This document shows positions 11,296 to 24,422 of a DNA stretch of 64,000 bases, piece after piece (the stretch's first letter is position 1; each line of letters begins with the position of its first letter). A program made the translations under genes and the position numbers. The DNA is from Denticeps clupeoides. Lineage: Eukaryota; Chordata; Actinopteri; Clupeiformes; Denticipitidae. The stretch lies in assembly GCF_900700375.1 (NCBI RefSeq), contig NW_021629784.1, positions 868,001 to 932,000 of the forward strand, in the 5' to 3' direction. The notes beneath the pieces are model-generated. The model was not told the DNA's origin. It worked only from the letters and a program-made list of their open reading frames with translations, and did no database searches.

Positions 11296-13978
11296 ATGAA
11301 GATTCTCATTCTTTTCATCATTGGCATCCATCTCACTGCTGGAGGTTTGCAATTTTTTTATTATAATTCTTTCTCGCATTTGGAATTTCAGCTCAAGTGT
11401 TCATTTGTGTTTTACAACGTACGTTATGAATGATACATACTGAAGCACCACCAAAGATCTGTAGTCTTAATGTATTAATGGTACTAAATGTTTATTGTTT
11501 TGTAAATTTAAAGTCCAAGATTGGAAACAGCAGAACTTCAGCTTCAGATTGTAAAATAAATGGGAGAGTCACATTGTCAGATTTAAACATAAGTTTCCTT
11601 TTTTGAAGAGCTGGATTCATTTCTCTGAAAAAAGTGTGGTACTTTTGCTCTTTGTTTTAGATCTGTTTTGCCCCAGATACTTTAATTTTACTACAAACCA
11701 AGTCTCCTAGTCAAGTCAAGTCAAAGTCATTTATACAGCAGACTTAAACCTCTGCAGTTGGCCAAAGTGCTTAACAAGCTAAAACAATAAAAATAAAAAA
11801 ACATGCAAATTCACTCCCCTTACACCACTGCGGTATGACTATGTTGTACACCAGTAGTGGAAGAATTCCTGTTCTACATTTCTACGTTCACATAATCTTC
11901 CATTAATCGTGCAGGGTGTCATGGTGAGGTGAAACTCTTGTTCTGTGTAAGGCAGATCTATGCTGTAGTTTTCTCACGATCAGCACAGAGATTCTGACGC
12001 TGTACTACAGGCACTGTGCTTCACAGCATACGATGCTGTGCGGTTTTGTCTGAATTTGTCCCTCCTACATACAACATACAATAGAATTAATTAGTTACTT
12101 CCAGCACGATGTAAAATATAAGATTTGTATTTTAAATTAATCAATATATTGTAATGTTTTGGATGTGTTACTGATATAATGTTAATTGTATTTTAATGTT
12201 TTAATTGTTTCCTGTAGTTATCCATTCCCATTCCTGGATCTACACTGGGACATCTGGGATTCCAGGATTTCCAGAGTTTATTTCTGTTTGCATTGTCGAT
12301 GGACAGCAAGTAAATTATTATGACAACAATCTAATGGAGATGATTCCCAAGCAAGAATGGGTGAAAGGAGCTGTGGATGCTGATTTCTGGAAGAGAAACA
12401 CACAGAATATGATTGGAGCTCATCAATCCTTCAAAGCTAATATAGGCATAGCCAAAGAGCGCTTCAACCAGACTGGAGGTATGTAAAGTTACTCTAGACA
12501 TTTAGCATACATTGTATTAATAAATATAATTAGAATTATTTTGCAGTCATGATAACAAACAAAACACAGTCTTCTATGATGAAAGATACACAGATCTTCA
12601 GACAGTTTTAACTGTATTGAATACATCAAATAGAAATACTATAATATTAGTATTATAAAATATACAATTTTAGTGTTTTTACAGTAGTATGTAAATAATA
12701 ATAATTTTTTTTACATATTTAAGGTAAGGGGTGGTGCGATGTAAATGTAAATGACTTATGTAATGTTAATGATCAAAAAAGGTGGAATTCAGACATGCAG
12801 AGGGAAAGGATCTGGACAAGAGTCGTACTATATGCACATCATATCAAACCAAACTGAAATATTTTGGTACATTTACGGCATTTTGGTAACATCACAAATG
12901 AGCCTCAGAATATACTGAAACACCCAGACAGTAAGTGTGAACAGAACCGATATAAAATGTATTCCTGTCTCCACATTCTGATTTGTGTGTCATGTGCAGC
13001 AAATCAGCAGAAAAAAGGAGAAACAGATCAGTTCTGACTCTATTGGGGTGGACAGTTGATTCCCTGTAACCCCGCCCTCTATACACCCCACCACAGGCTA
13101 CAGATAACAGTGCCAGCCGCTCTCTGTTCTTTTAATTCGTGCTACAATGTACGGCGCAGGCCAGTCGTGTTTCTGCAGCATCTTCACCCCCTCATTACAC
13201 CACCGGACATGAAACGTCCCTCAGCAGCAGGACTGTGGAGCTGATCTCCACCTCTGAGCTCCTCACTGCTCCTGTGGAAGGTGCTGAGATCTCGGCTGCT
13301 CCTTCGTCTTGTGATCAGCTGCTTTGCTGCAGCAGTGAATCTTGTGTAAATTTTCCCTGAATTTAGAAGAGTTTATCCCAAGTATTTAAATGTATTTACA
13401 TTTACAAGCTGTAATACACAGTCACACTCTTCCTTCACCTTCCTCTCATCTGTCTAACTTCACTTGTCCACAGTGGAAACCTCCACCTCTCTGGCTTCAT
13501 CTCTTCCTTCTTCCTACTCGTAATACAGATCAGAGTCATCCAACAACATCAGGATCCACAGCGTCTCCAGTCTGTCATCCTTCTCTCTCTCGCTTTCTAC
13601 CTTCATCTGCTCCTCGAAATTCTCTGCTTTCTCTCTTACTTCGTGATTCACTCTCCTCACTTCCTGCTGGACACCAGACTGTCAAAAACAGGGACCACAG
13701 TCCCACCTGCAGCATGGGGTAGAAATGGTGGGGCTTGTGGGAGGCTGCTGGGAGGCGGGGCTTGTTGGAGGGACGGGTCAGCATGGCAGCTGCTGTGGTT
13801 TTGATCCTCACTGTGTCCCAGTCCAGCAGACAGAAGCTCGTCTGTTAAGAGTTCATAAAATAACTTATTTTAAAAATACTTCTGATCTTTTGAAGATTAT
13901 AGTTCTCTGTAGTAAAAGAGCAGCATGTAGCTCCGCCCTGATTAACAGTGAGCTCCTTATTATTGAAAAAATATAGTA

Positions 13979-14009
<31 letters not shown>

Positions 14010-17000
14010 GAAAACACTCATATACACAAACACACACACACATTTCTGTACAGGAGACATACACAGGTCAGGGTTAAATGAAAGATGTTTTATTTCTCAG
14101 ACTCCCGGTCCAGTTCCACAGCAGGGGGGTCCGGAGTCCACCCGGAGAAGCAGGAGAACATTTATGATTTTTTTAGCTTGTTTACGAACGTCACACGTTT
14201 ATCCTGTTTGGAGGGAAACTGCAGCTTCTCTGTTATGAGCTTATTTTCCATCTTTAATGAACAGCGCAGTATTTCCGCTAAAAAAAAATCTAATTTAGAA
14301 ACATATGAACCCAGAAGCAGCAGCTTATTCACTATTCAATTATCAGCACGCACACTTATATGCTTATATTTCATATTTCATCAGTGTTCTCTACACACAC
14401 AGAGGTAAAGTGCAGATCTGGCCAAGAAAGAACATTTTTAGCGGCGAGGGGAGGGCAGTTATATGAAGTGCCCCCTACAGGTCAAACACCAAGAAAACCC
14501 GACACAGCTTCTACTTTACCTCACACACATCTACACTCCACCCTCCACCAACAGGACAGGGGGTGTGGCCGATCAATGGTGTGTGTGTGTGTGTGTGTGT
14601 GTGAGAGTAATGTGTGTGTGTTTGCTGAAGTTTGTATGTATTGGCCTACCTTTCAGAAGTTGGAAAGAGGAAACACCAGTTGTTGCATGAACTGTGGAAC
14701 GGTAACTCTGAAACATTTGTGTCACTGCAGATTTCCATGGCAGGTGGGCTGCACGTGCTGCCTGAATACGGTCCTTCAACACTCTATTGAAGTGATCCAT
14801 GCAGTCGTTTGACTGAGGGTGATAGATGCTTGTTCGAATGTGTGTTAATGGTTCGTTCCCTCAGAAATTCAGTGAAGGCATGAGAAGTGATCTGTGGTCC
14901 ATTGTCAGTTGTGATGGCGCAAGACCTGCAGTCATGGGTACCCAGTTCGAATGGGCCCACAGTGTCCATAGCTGGTGCCCTTCATGACGCGGAACTGTAC
15001 AAGGCGCTCTCTAAGAGATCTGGGAACCACCAGGCGTGAACCTCTGAAGAACAGTGACATTTCATTATGAATGAAGAAGTAATGCTGCAGGTAATCGAGA
15101 AGAAGCTTTCTGACTTTGGACCATCTGAAGCTGATGACTTGTCTGAGATGGTCCGATTCAACTCTAAAATCAGCCAGCGGCAAAGCAGCAAGAAGAGGGG
15201 ACACTTCAGCTGTTTCTCCAAACCAGTCCTGCTCAACATCCATGACAGCGCTGTCTGTGAGAAGAGGGACACGTGAGAGGAACGTCCACCATGACGTTCT
15301 TGTTTCCAGGGCGGAACTGCACATCAGCCTGGCTGACCAACCTGCAATCCTCATGCCAGCTCTGTTCATGCCGTTCGTGTGGAGAAGAGTAGCGAGGACC
15401 TGATGGTCAGTCCGGGGTGTGAACCTGCGGCCCCACACGTATGTCCGCCATTTTTAACTGCCCGTACGCAGGCTGAGGTTCCTTCTCTGTAGTGGAGGAT
15501 CTTCTCTCTGCAGCTGACAGCGTGCGTGAGGACCACGATGTGTTCAGCATTTCCTGCGTGAACTTGAATTAGAACATCTCCTGATCCACAGTCAGAAGCA
15601 CCCGTCTCTATGAGAGTGGGGAGGTCTGGGTCACAGAGACCAAGTGCAGGACTTTACAAGAGTCGTATTTTAAGGTTCTAGAAGCTTTTCTCAGCGTCAT
15701 CGTGGTTGCGTTACAATTCAGCCTGAACGTTTGTTCTAAGCCGTCGCCGTTCTGGTTCTACCAGCGCAGCAGAATTTGGTACGAATTTGCTGAACCAGGA
15801 CGTCAAGCCAAGGAAGGAGCGTAATGCCACCATGTCTCCTGGTGCAGGAGCTTCAGCTATGGCAGTCAGATGGTCTGTACCGGGACGGGGACCTTCTCTG
15901 GAAAGGACACGTCCCAGGAATGTAATGCATGTTTGACCAAAAGCACTTTTGTCAAAATGTATTTGAAGGCCGGCATTCCGAAGGTGCTCCAGAACATCTT
16001 GTAAGTGTCTGTCATGCTCTTCTTTTGAATCTCCATCCACTATGATGTCCTCCAAGTAGTTCTGCACACCCGGCAGGTCTTTCAGTTTTGTTTGCATCAT
16101 TTTCTGGAATGCAGATGGTGCAGAGGACAAAATGGACGCTTGTGAACTGGAAGACGTCCTCATGGGTAATAAAAGCAGTCAGCTTGCGGCTCTCAGGATC
16201 TAAAGGTGGTTGGTGAGAAGCTGAGCTCGAGTCCATTTGGCTGTAACGTGTAGCACCTTCTAACTGTGAAAACAAGTCCTCCATATGAGGAAGTGGACAG
16301 CCATCCATAATTATGGACTTATTGGGTTCTCGAAGGTCCACACATAAACACAGTCCACCTTTGCGTCTTCGTACTACAACTAGAGGACTCGGCCATTCAG
16401 AAGATTCCACTTGTTCGATTAAACCTGCTTGCAGTCACCTCCGAAGCTCCTCTGACGCTTCTTTACGTACGCTCGGTGGTAGACGTCTCCACTTCTGACG
16501 TCCTGGTTGAACTTCGCTATTTACTTGGACTTCGTGTTTGAATCCTTTCACTCCCAAGTTGGCAGGATGGAGCGGGAACAACACCGTATACTGACGGCTT
16601 CTGCCGGGTAGCTGGTTGTGCGTTTGCTTTCTCCCCTGCAGCATATTGCACTTCTCCTCCCGTGATGCTGAAATCCGGAGTTTTAATCCGGTCGAGGCCC
16701 AGCAGTGATGATCCGGATTTAGCGACGTAGAAAGAGGCTGAAACTCTTTTGCGGCGTCCAGCTGAGGCAGCGAAGGCTTGAAAACAGCCGACTACCGACA
16801 GCTCACGTTTGGCACAAGGGACCAGCTTCACTTGCGGAGTTGGCGGTCAGTAAAATATCGCTTGTACGTTACTTCCGGAAGAATAAATACAGAAGCTCCA
16901 GCATCTACAGTTATCTCCAGGGCTTCAGTGTGAACAGTTCAGGTAACCTTATCATGACCTGCAGCCAGAAGTTTAACATGATCCACACACAGCAGAGAAA

Positions 17001-20000
17001 GTTCCGGAACTACCACGTCTCTCACTTCACTAGTGAGGGATCTGCAAACTTCAGCAAGATGAACTTCACTGAAGAAGCTGGACATTTTTTGTCGGTAGTT
17101 AGATGCTTGGTGGCTCCACGTCTGCAGCATGTTGTTCTGCTTCTTCTGCCTCCGGTAACGTGGCCGGGCGCGTCGTGCTCTTCCCGTGGAAGCGACACGC
17201 TGTAATGTCGTGTACAGGCGCGAGTGGGGACATCTCGGCTCATTTTTAATCGGCGTTTCTACCCGCGTCGCGATGGAAGATCGTCCTCCAGTAAATAACT
17301 TCTCTCTGTCTTCACTGAGCTGATCACGAATCATTTCATCCTCCGTTTGTACAAGATCTCGAGTTTCTGCAGGAGACCACCGACCTTCTCCAGAGTAGAA
17401 CAAGAGATGTCCCTCGGGACACAGACAATGCAGCCAGACAGCACGTCTCCTCGCGTCCGGCCATGTGTCCCCGCAGCATTTATCACCAGCATTTTATTAC
17501 CGAAAATCCTCCGCCATGTCGTACCCGGGATCATGAGGAGGAAAGGCCGGTGGGCTCGTAGTGAAGCGCTGGTCCTCGTCGCCAATTTGTTCTGTTGGCG
17601 TCTTAAATAAATCTCACGGGAGACAGACGAACATTCAGAACCACGTTCCTGCTCTTTATTTTTACTTCTCTTCTTTCACTTCAAATCCCCGTTTCTTTTC
17701 CCTCCTCAAACACCCCCTACAGGCTGGAAGTTCTCTTGTTCCACAAGATCCTTCAAAACACAGACATGACGCGGGAATTTAGGAGACGCGGATCTGATCA
17801 GCCTCTGAGACTCCAGATCTACAACATGAAATTATTTACAACACGAAATTATCTACAACATGAAATTATCTACAACACGAAATTATTTACCGGGACTGAA
17901 GCGCCTTTATAAAGCGAGTGCGCGATGACGTGGCTCCGAGCCGCAGTGACGTCACCGCGTTCCGCTCCTCGGTCGGGGGGTCACGGCGCGCTGTATCTCC
18001 CTCTGTAGTCCGTGTCGGGGTGAAGTTCTACCCGGACCCTGTACCGCAGCGCGGACTCTGGTTCGCCCTGAAGGTCGGAACGTGACGGCTGGTGATGCAG
18101 CCAAGTCTCCTGTCCGTCCTGTGGGATCTTCTTGTGGGATCTTGTCCTTCTGCAGCCTCCTCGGAACAAGTTCCACAGGAAAAGCGGAGGATGGAGGTGC
18201 AGTTACAGCTCTACTGTAATAAAGGAGAAGAAGAAGGTGGAGATGCTGATCCTGTCAGCTTCGCTCCAGCATCAGATTTTTACTCCGCTGTCCAAGCAGC
18301 AGAATAAACCTGGACAGCAGGTCCACAGTCCCGCCTGCAGCATGGTGCAGAAATGGTGAAGAAACCTTCTAAACTTCACAAGGACGAGCGAGTAACGAGG
18401 AATAAAACCAGGATCAACTGTCCGTGTTCCTGGTGAGCGTGGATGGAAGGAAGTAAATATGGAGGTGCGGTGTAAACTGGTACCATGTGGGTCTGGTGCT
18501 CGCCGGGTTTTTATCGGTTCTTCTGCTGAGTCTCTGCACCACAGAAACTGAAGAAAACGAGGAGAAAACAGACACTGAAGCTTCACTTCCGCAGGCAGAG
18601 GAGTGTGTGTTACTCACACAGTAAAGTATCGAGGTTCACACACTTCACCAAACACACACACATGAAGAGAGAAGGGAGGAGAGAAGAAGCAGGAGGTCTT
18701 CACTCCTCCAGCAGAAGAAGAAGTGAGCGAGACAAAGACTCGATCAGACAAAGAGCGTGCGACTTGAGACCCGCAATCAAAAAATCTAGAAATAAAACAG
18801 AAGTGAGAAGGTTGGTCTGGTCTCCACACCCTGATCTGGGTTTCATGTGCAGCAGAAACTGGGAGAAACAGATTCTTCATCCGTGTTGGTGTCATGTATT
18901 AATGAGACGTTCACAGGTAGAAGTTATTATTAATTATAACGTATATATTATAACATTTTATTATTCAGACCCGGAGCAGGAGGGTCCTGACTCCACCTGG
19001 AGAAGGAGAACCTTTGTAAACTTTTTATTTGTTCTCAGTATTTTAGTTTGAGGATCACATTACCATTCGTTTAACTTGACTCCTCATTCACCAGACTTGT
19101 GCTGATGGATTTCTGCTCTCTGTCAGGAGCATTTTCATTTTTTTGCTGCAGTTTAATGTAAATAGAGCTGATACTGAATATAAAGTTGGCAGCACAGTAG
19201 GAGAATTACAGAAAACAGTGGGAGCATGACAATGATTTCAATAAATCCATCATCATATTATATAAACTCTATGTTTGTCATTTCTGTGTTTTTGCACTTT
19301 GTGCATCTTATTTGTACCAAAACACGGTGGAACATTGTGAAACGAGGAGACATTTTTAAATATGAACTTCAAATAATTACTTTTCAGTATGTATGAGTAG
19401 CAGTTACATGTGGAGAGGCTACATGAGTTAGAAATGTTTCTGTCACTATATGTGAATGTACAACTGTTTACTATAACTATAAAATAATAAACTCCTTAAA
19501 GTAATTACTTTATAGACAGAACAAATATTTATAAACAGACTAACACTCACACATTCACCCAGAAAATATAGTAAAATCACACACTGGCACAGACATAAAC
19601 TCCCCCTCTGTCTTCTTTTCTCTTTACAGGAATCCACACTGTACAGCGGATGTACGGCTGTGAGTTGGATGATGAGACTGGAGCTACAGATGGATACGAC
19701 CAGTATGGTTACGATGGAGCAGATTTTATCTCACTGGATTTGAGGAGCACATCTTATGTAGCTCCAGTTCCACAGGCTGTAATCACCAAACAGAAAAATG
19801 ATGGAGCTACTGCTGAGTATCAGAAGAACTACCTGACCCAGACTTGTCTTGAATGGCTGAAGAAGTATGTTCAGTACGGGAAGATCAGTTTGGAGAGAAA
19901 AGGTACAGCAGCACACAGAACAACAAGAAACACAAACGCTGAGACAGTTTATATGTTATTATTAAAATCAGAAAATATCTTTATTGTTGATTATATTTGC

Positions 20001-22084
20001 ATTGTAAACATTGTTACAAACACATTAAATAAGCAAAAAACATCCAGTAGTCCTGATAATGTAAAGAATAACATTTACTAACAACACAGTAAAACAGAGA
20101 GACAAAACGTACACAGGAATGGGGCAGTGGTGGCATAGCGGTTAAGGAAGTGGTTCTAATCAGAAGGTTGCCGGTTCGAATCCCGAACCGCCAAGGTGCC
20201 ACTGAGCAAAGCACCGTCCCCACACACTGCTCCCCGGGCGCCTGTCATGGCTGCCCACTGCTCACCAAGGGTGATGGTTAAAAGCAGAGGGCACATTTTG
20301 TTGTGCTGTGCTGCAGTGTTTCACAAAGACAATCACTTCACTTTCTTTCTTCTTCTTCTTCCAATTTCTCTCCCTGTTCCCCTCCTCTTCAAGAATTTCA
20401 TTGTGCTCTGTATGCTGTACTTTGTACAATAAACTTCAACCTCACCTCAACCTCTTCCTCTCTCTAGTCCATCCTCAGGTGTCTCTGCTGCAGACAGACC
20501 CCTCCTCTCCAGTGGTCTGTCACGCTACAGGTTTCTACCCTGATAAGGTGATGATCAGCTGGCAGAAAGATGGACAGGACCTGCATGAAGATGTAGATGT
20601 TGGTGAGACGTTGCCCAACCATGATGGAACCTTCCAGAAACGTGCAGAACTCAATATGGCCTCTGATGAGAGGAAGAAGAACCAGTTCACCTGTGTGGTG
20701 GAGCACAAGAGTGGAGACCCAATCCACATGATCCTGACTGATAAGATCAGGACCAACAGAGCAGGTACAGGAGCTTCTAGCAGCAGATAGAAATGTATAC
20801 TGAATACAGAAACTTAAAAAAAAAACATTTATGTTTGGATTTGTTGTCACATTCCTAAGTCTAGGGGTCTAAGATACGCGACAAGGGTGTGGAGAGGAGA
20901 ACGTCCACTGTTACACACACAACCAAACAAAGCGTACAAACAGTGCTTTTCCAGTGAGCTAACATGTACAGTAAAACAGTGGACTCAGCACAGCTAACCA
21001 ACATTAAAACAGCCTAAAAGAAGGGATGGTCCAGCCGGGATAACTCATACACGCATAAAAGTTAACAAAGAGGGAACATAAAGTTAACAGGCTAACAACA
21101 AAGGGTCTATCACACAAAGCAACAAGACACTCAAATGAGAACTCCTTGCAAATCTCCGTGGTCCCTGGGAACCTCCCAAACACCATCTGAAGTCTACTTA
21201 TATTGAGATGGAGGTGACCAATAGGCAGATGGTAGGTGGAGCTTCAACTCCTGCCACAAAGTCAACCAAAAAGAGACATACATTTACATTTACAGCATTT
21301 ATCAGATGCCCTTATCCAGAGTGACTTAAAATCAGTAGTTACAGGGACAGTCCCCCCCTGGAGACACTCAGGGTTAAGTTTCTTGCTCAGGGACACAATG
21401 GTAGTAAGTGGGATTTGAACCTGGGTCTTCTGGTTCATAGGCGAGTGTGTTACCCACTAGGCTACTACCACCCCTTCAATAATAAGTGACACATTTAAGA
21501 AATTGGTGATGTTTTTCAAATCAAATTAGACTACACAATATTATGTTTTATGAATAAGATGTGAAATTAATATTAAAATGTATTAATGTTGCTGCAGGTA
21601 ATGATGTTCCAGGCATCGTTGCTGGGTTGGTTGTTGCTGCTCTCGTTCTCATCGCTGTGGTTGTTGGTGTTGTGATGGTTGTGAAGAGAAGATCAGGTGA
21701 GAGACGCAGCAAACAACATCAGTAACTTCTACACCAAACATGGTGTCATGTGGGGAAACTACTAATCAGTAAAATACTAAAATACTTTCTCTTCTCTTTT
21801 ATACAGGATACAAGAAGACCAGCCGTGAGTATTACACTCATCTCAAAACATGACTGAATATTTGTCTTTTAAAAAAACTTTTATTTAATGTCTTTGGTCA
21901 TCTTTAGAAAAAAAAGATATAATGTAAACAACTGATTAAAGTGTATTAAATGTAACATCATATACTATAATGTATATAATTATTCAGTACAGTACAGTAC
22001 AGCTTTTTGTTTGTTTCTGCTTTTCTAGAGTCGGATGCAGGGTCTAACAGCTCTGGAGCAGCTGCTCAGCCTCTGCATACATAG
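11296..22084 (+). CDS. MHC class I alpha chain (gene B), complete
   Basis: Complete class I heavy chain. Exons: leader 11296-11344 (MKILILFIIGIHLTAGG, signal peptide), alpha-1 12218-12478, alpha-2 19630-19902, alpha-3 20468-20764, transmembrane 21598-21696, tail 21807-21824 and 22029-22084 (stop TAG), 3' UTR exon from 22524, AATAAA at 22838. All introns are phase 1 and GT-AG. Groove residues by human numbering: R84 (non-mammalian type), N86-glycosylation site NQT, Y99, T143, K146, Y159, W167 and Y171 kept; 7 is Trp, 59 is Phe and 147 is Asn, so the peptide-terminus set is not fully classical. Cys101/Cys164 and both alpha-3 cysteines are present. Intron 2 is 7.15 kb and repeat-laden. Whether it is classical (Ia) or not cannot be settled from sequence; the location next to psmb/TAP genes favours a U-lineage core class I gene. 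Confidence 0.9.
13979..14001. repeat. (AC)n microsatellite
   Basis: AC dinucleotide run, followed by imperfect CACA sequence to about 14042. Confidence 0.95.
14573..18000 (-). mobile_element. Ty3/Gypsy LTR retrotransposon fossil, minus strand
   Basis: On the minus strand the order is gag/protease-like sequence (about 17.6-16.5 kb), reverse transcriptase (16.4-15.7 kb), RNase H (about 15.4-15.2 kb) and integrase (about 15.1-14.57 kb), which is the Ty3/Gypsy order. An LTR-like segment at about 17600-18000 has a polyadenylation signal and TATA-like sequence in minus orientation, with a primer-binding-site-like TGGCGACGAGG just inside. The other end fades into a GT repeat at 14579 and no second LTR is clear. 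The copy is badly broken, with many breaks across all parts, and looks old. It sits in intron 2 of class I gene B in antisense orientation. Confidence 0.8.
14579..14603. repeat. (GT)n microsatellite
   Basis: Uninterrupted GT run at the distal edge of the Gypsy fossil. Confidence 0.95.
20118..20352 (+). mobile_element. tRNA-derived SINE, family A
   Basis: tRNA-like head with box A-like GGCATAGCGGTTAAGG and box B GGTTCGAATCC, then the body CACTGAGCAAAGCACCGTCC and CTGTCATGGCTGCCCACTGC. Inserted between the alpha-2 and alpha-3 exons of gene B; genes A and C lack it there, so it came after the three loci separated. Confidence 0.85.
20392..20458 (+). mobile_element. LINE 3' tail fragment
   Basis: The sequence from TTTCATTGTGCTCTGTATGC to the end in repeated CAACCTCA is the reverse complement of the start of the LINE piece at 59790. 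Only the 3' end is present, right after the family A SINE. Confidence 0.6.
21275..21475 (-). mobile_element. tRNA-derived SINE, family B, minus strand
   Basis: Near full-length copy of the family described at 7395, in the intron before the transmembrane exon of gene B. Confidence 0.85.
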
Positions 22085-23195
22085 TAAGTTATTAAACTTA
22101 TTTACAGATGTCCAGCCTCAGGCAAACTATTTCTGTACAGTGTAGATTAAAGAAGATGATATAAATAATAAATACATTAATTACAACCTAAATGTTCATA
22201 GAATACATGCTATAAAGATGTAATGATTCACTCAAAATCGAATCAATACTTATTTTTAAGTTCACTGTACTCTTTTCTCACAACTTTTTTAAAAACAGAA
22301 TCTATTTACAAGGACTATGCAAAAGATCATTTGTTTAAAATTGCATTGTATAACAAAAAACTTAAATAAATACAAAATATTATTTGGTTAAATAAAAATA
22401 ATCAAGTGTTGCATGTGTAGCTGGGTGGACCATGAAAATCAATATGAACCTATTCTGCTGCACAGTGATACAGGTTGGGAGGTGTGGATGTGTGTCTTGA
22501 CTTTATTTTGCTGTTCTTCATAGGAGCGGAGAATGCAGATGGAGATGCATGGAGACACACAGAAGGGGTTTTAACTTTTTAATTTCTTTTCCAATTCATT
22601 CTGTATTCTGCTGAAGGCTTTTTATTGGTGATAAAAATGCATGTAATCAGTTTTTGGGATACATTCATAGTTCTAAACGATGAAGATCTCTTTTGTGATT
22701 TAATCACTTTTAGGAACATTTATACATATTTTTATGCTGTCTATAAAATACCTGCTTCGTGTTCTTTGGCTTTTTTTGTTTAGTGTTTGTTCTGACAGGT
22801 GATGGGATTATATTATCTGACAATCATCAATTTATTGAATAAAATGTTTTCTTTCTATTAGTTGGTGTGTCACATGCTGTACAGATACAGAGACACAAAT
22901 TATTGGATTACTAGTTAGTCTCATGTCTTAGGTTAATATACCAAATAGAAAATAATGAGCGGGATTTTATTCTTATTTTAATTTCAGTTTGATGTCTTAA
23001 TAAAGTCTGATACAACCAAACTGATACAGCCTTAGATTTCTTGTGTGGTGGTTGAGTGGTATTTTAAGTAGATCTTAAAAGTATTTCCAGTATAGCAAGG
23101 GTAACACGGGATGTTTTTATTAGGAAGGCGGTCCTAAATGAATGTGGGTTTTATCATACAGTTTTCTGCACCTTTAAATGAATGTAAATAAAGGG

Positions 23196-23310
23196 GTGGT
23201 AGTAGCCTAGCGGGTAACACACTCGCCTATCAAATCCCACGTTCTACCATTGTGTCCCTGAGCAAGACACTTAACCCTGAGTGTCTCCAGGGGGGGACTG
23301 TGTGTCTGTG
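23196..23310 (+). mobile_element. SINE family B, 5' part
   Basis: tRNA-like head GTAGCCTAGCGGGTAACAC and body to the CTCCAGGGGG block; the 3' tail is missing and box B is damaged. Confidence 0.7.
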
Positions 23311-24422
23311 TTGGCCTGTCGTGTGTAGCCGCGGGCGCCCTGGTAAGTCCAAATTTCCTAGTGCACTTGCCGTGTCAACTGTCTTGCTGTTTAGATTGAA
23401 ACATCTAAACCATTTTAAAAGTTATGAGAAGAAAGGCAAAAATTTAACTATGAAATAATGAGAGCTGCTTGTCCATTTAGGTTTTCCTTGACACTTCTGG
23501 ACAATGTACTGGTAAAACAACACGAAAACAACACGTGTCTGTTCGCCATCAGGTCATTGCGTGTTGATGTTCCCTTGTCATGTGCAGTCTGTATTAAACC
23601 CCTGTCATGTGAAGATGTGCGTATGCGTCCTCCTTCCTCGCCATGTCCAGCCCACCATGACAATGAGGTAATGCAGAGGCCCATGACCTTGGTGATCCAT
23701 TAACATGGCATAGACAGGAGAACACAAACAAGATCCCCAAGGATCACTGTTGGAGAATTACAAGAAAAAGTCAAATCAATTCTGTGCTCTTCTCTGCTTT
23801 TTTTCTGTTCCTTCTCTGAGGCACAGGCTCCCTTTCTGGAGTTTGGCTCTGTGCTCTTTCTCTGTCTTTCTCTCTCCATACATTTCTCCTTTTCTCTCGT
23901 TTGTGTTAATAAATTATCAGGTTAATAATACCTCTGTAGGTAACATCAGAAAAAATAAAATACATTGCTAACAATTAATGGAGTCAGATTAAAAAAGTCA
24001 ATGCAATCTTTGAGGTCCACCCTTGACCACCAAGTAGGACCAATAGGTGTTTTTTTTTCAATGACAAAAACAAGACTACTGTTTGGAAAAAACAGATGGT
24101 AACTGATATTCACAGTTGTCCCTGAAGTCTCTCACAATGACTACATTTTTGTTTCATTTACATTTAGAGCATTTGGCAGACTTATCTAGTGTTGTAAAAT
24201 AGTATTATCTTATTTGTTATGTTATATTTATCATTAAAACCCCTCATTTTGTGTTGGGAATGAACTTCCACTTGAACACAATACTATACTTTCGAGTCAC
24301 TAATGATGTACGAACGGAACTTAAAAAGCTTCCTTTTTAAGTAGTACTTTGGTTCTGGGTTAAGATAATGGTATTTACAAATTGGCTTTGGAGGCCAGCA
24401 TCAGTATTTGGAATGTGATGTA

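Larger units (their letters stand above)
12479..19629 (+). other. intron 2 of class I gene B (7.15 kb)
   Basis: Contains a Gypsy fossil (14573-18000) and two microsatellites. Several short segments occur on both sides of the fossil. A 'cacagtcccNcctgcagcatg' type segment is at 13696 and 18332. A 'tctccaca-tctgat-tgtgtcatgtgcagca' type segment is at 12968 and 18822. A 'cccgg-gcagg-ggtcc-gagtcca' type segment is at 14104 and 18970. The 18.4-19.63 kb part is closely matched again in front of gene C (32.06-33.04 kb). Confidence 0.8.

Noticed and set aside
20118-20200. tRNA gene
   Set aside because: Boxes A and B are there, but the piece is the head of a SINE found many times in the window and lacks a proper cloverleaf and 3' end.
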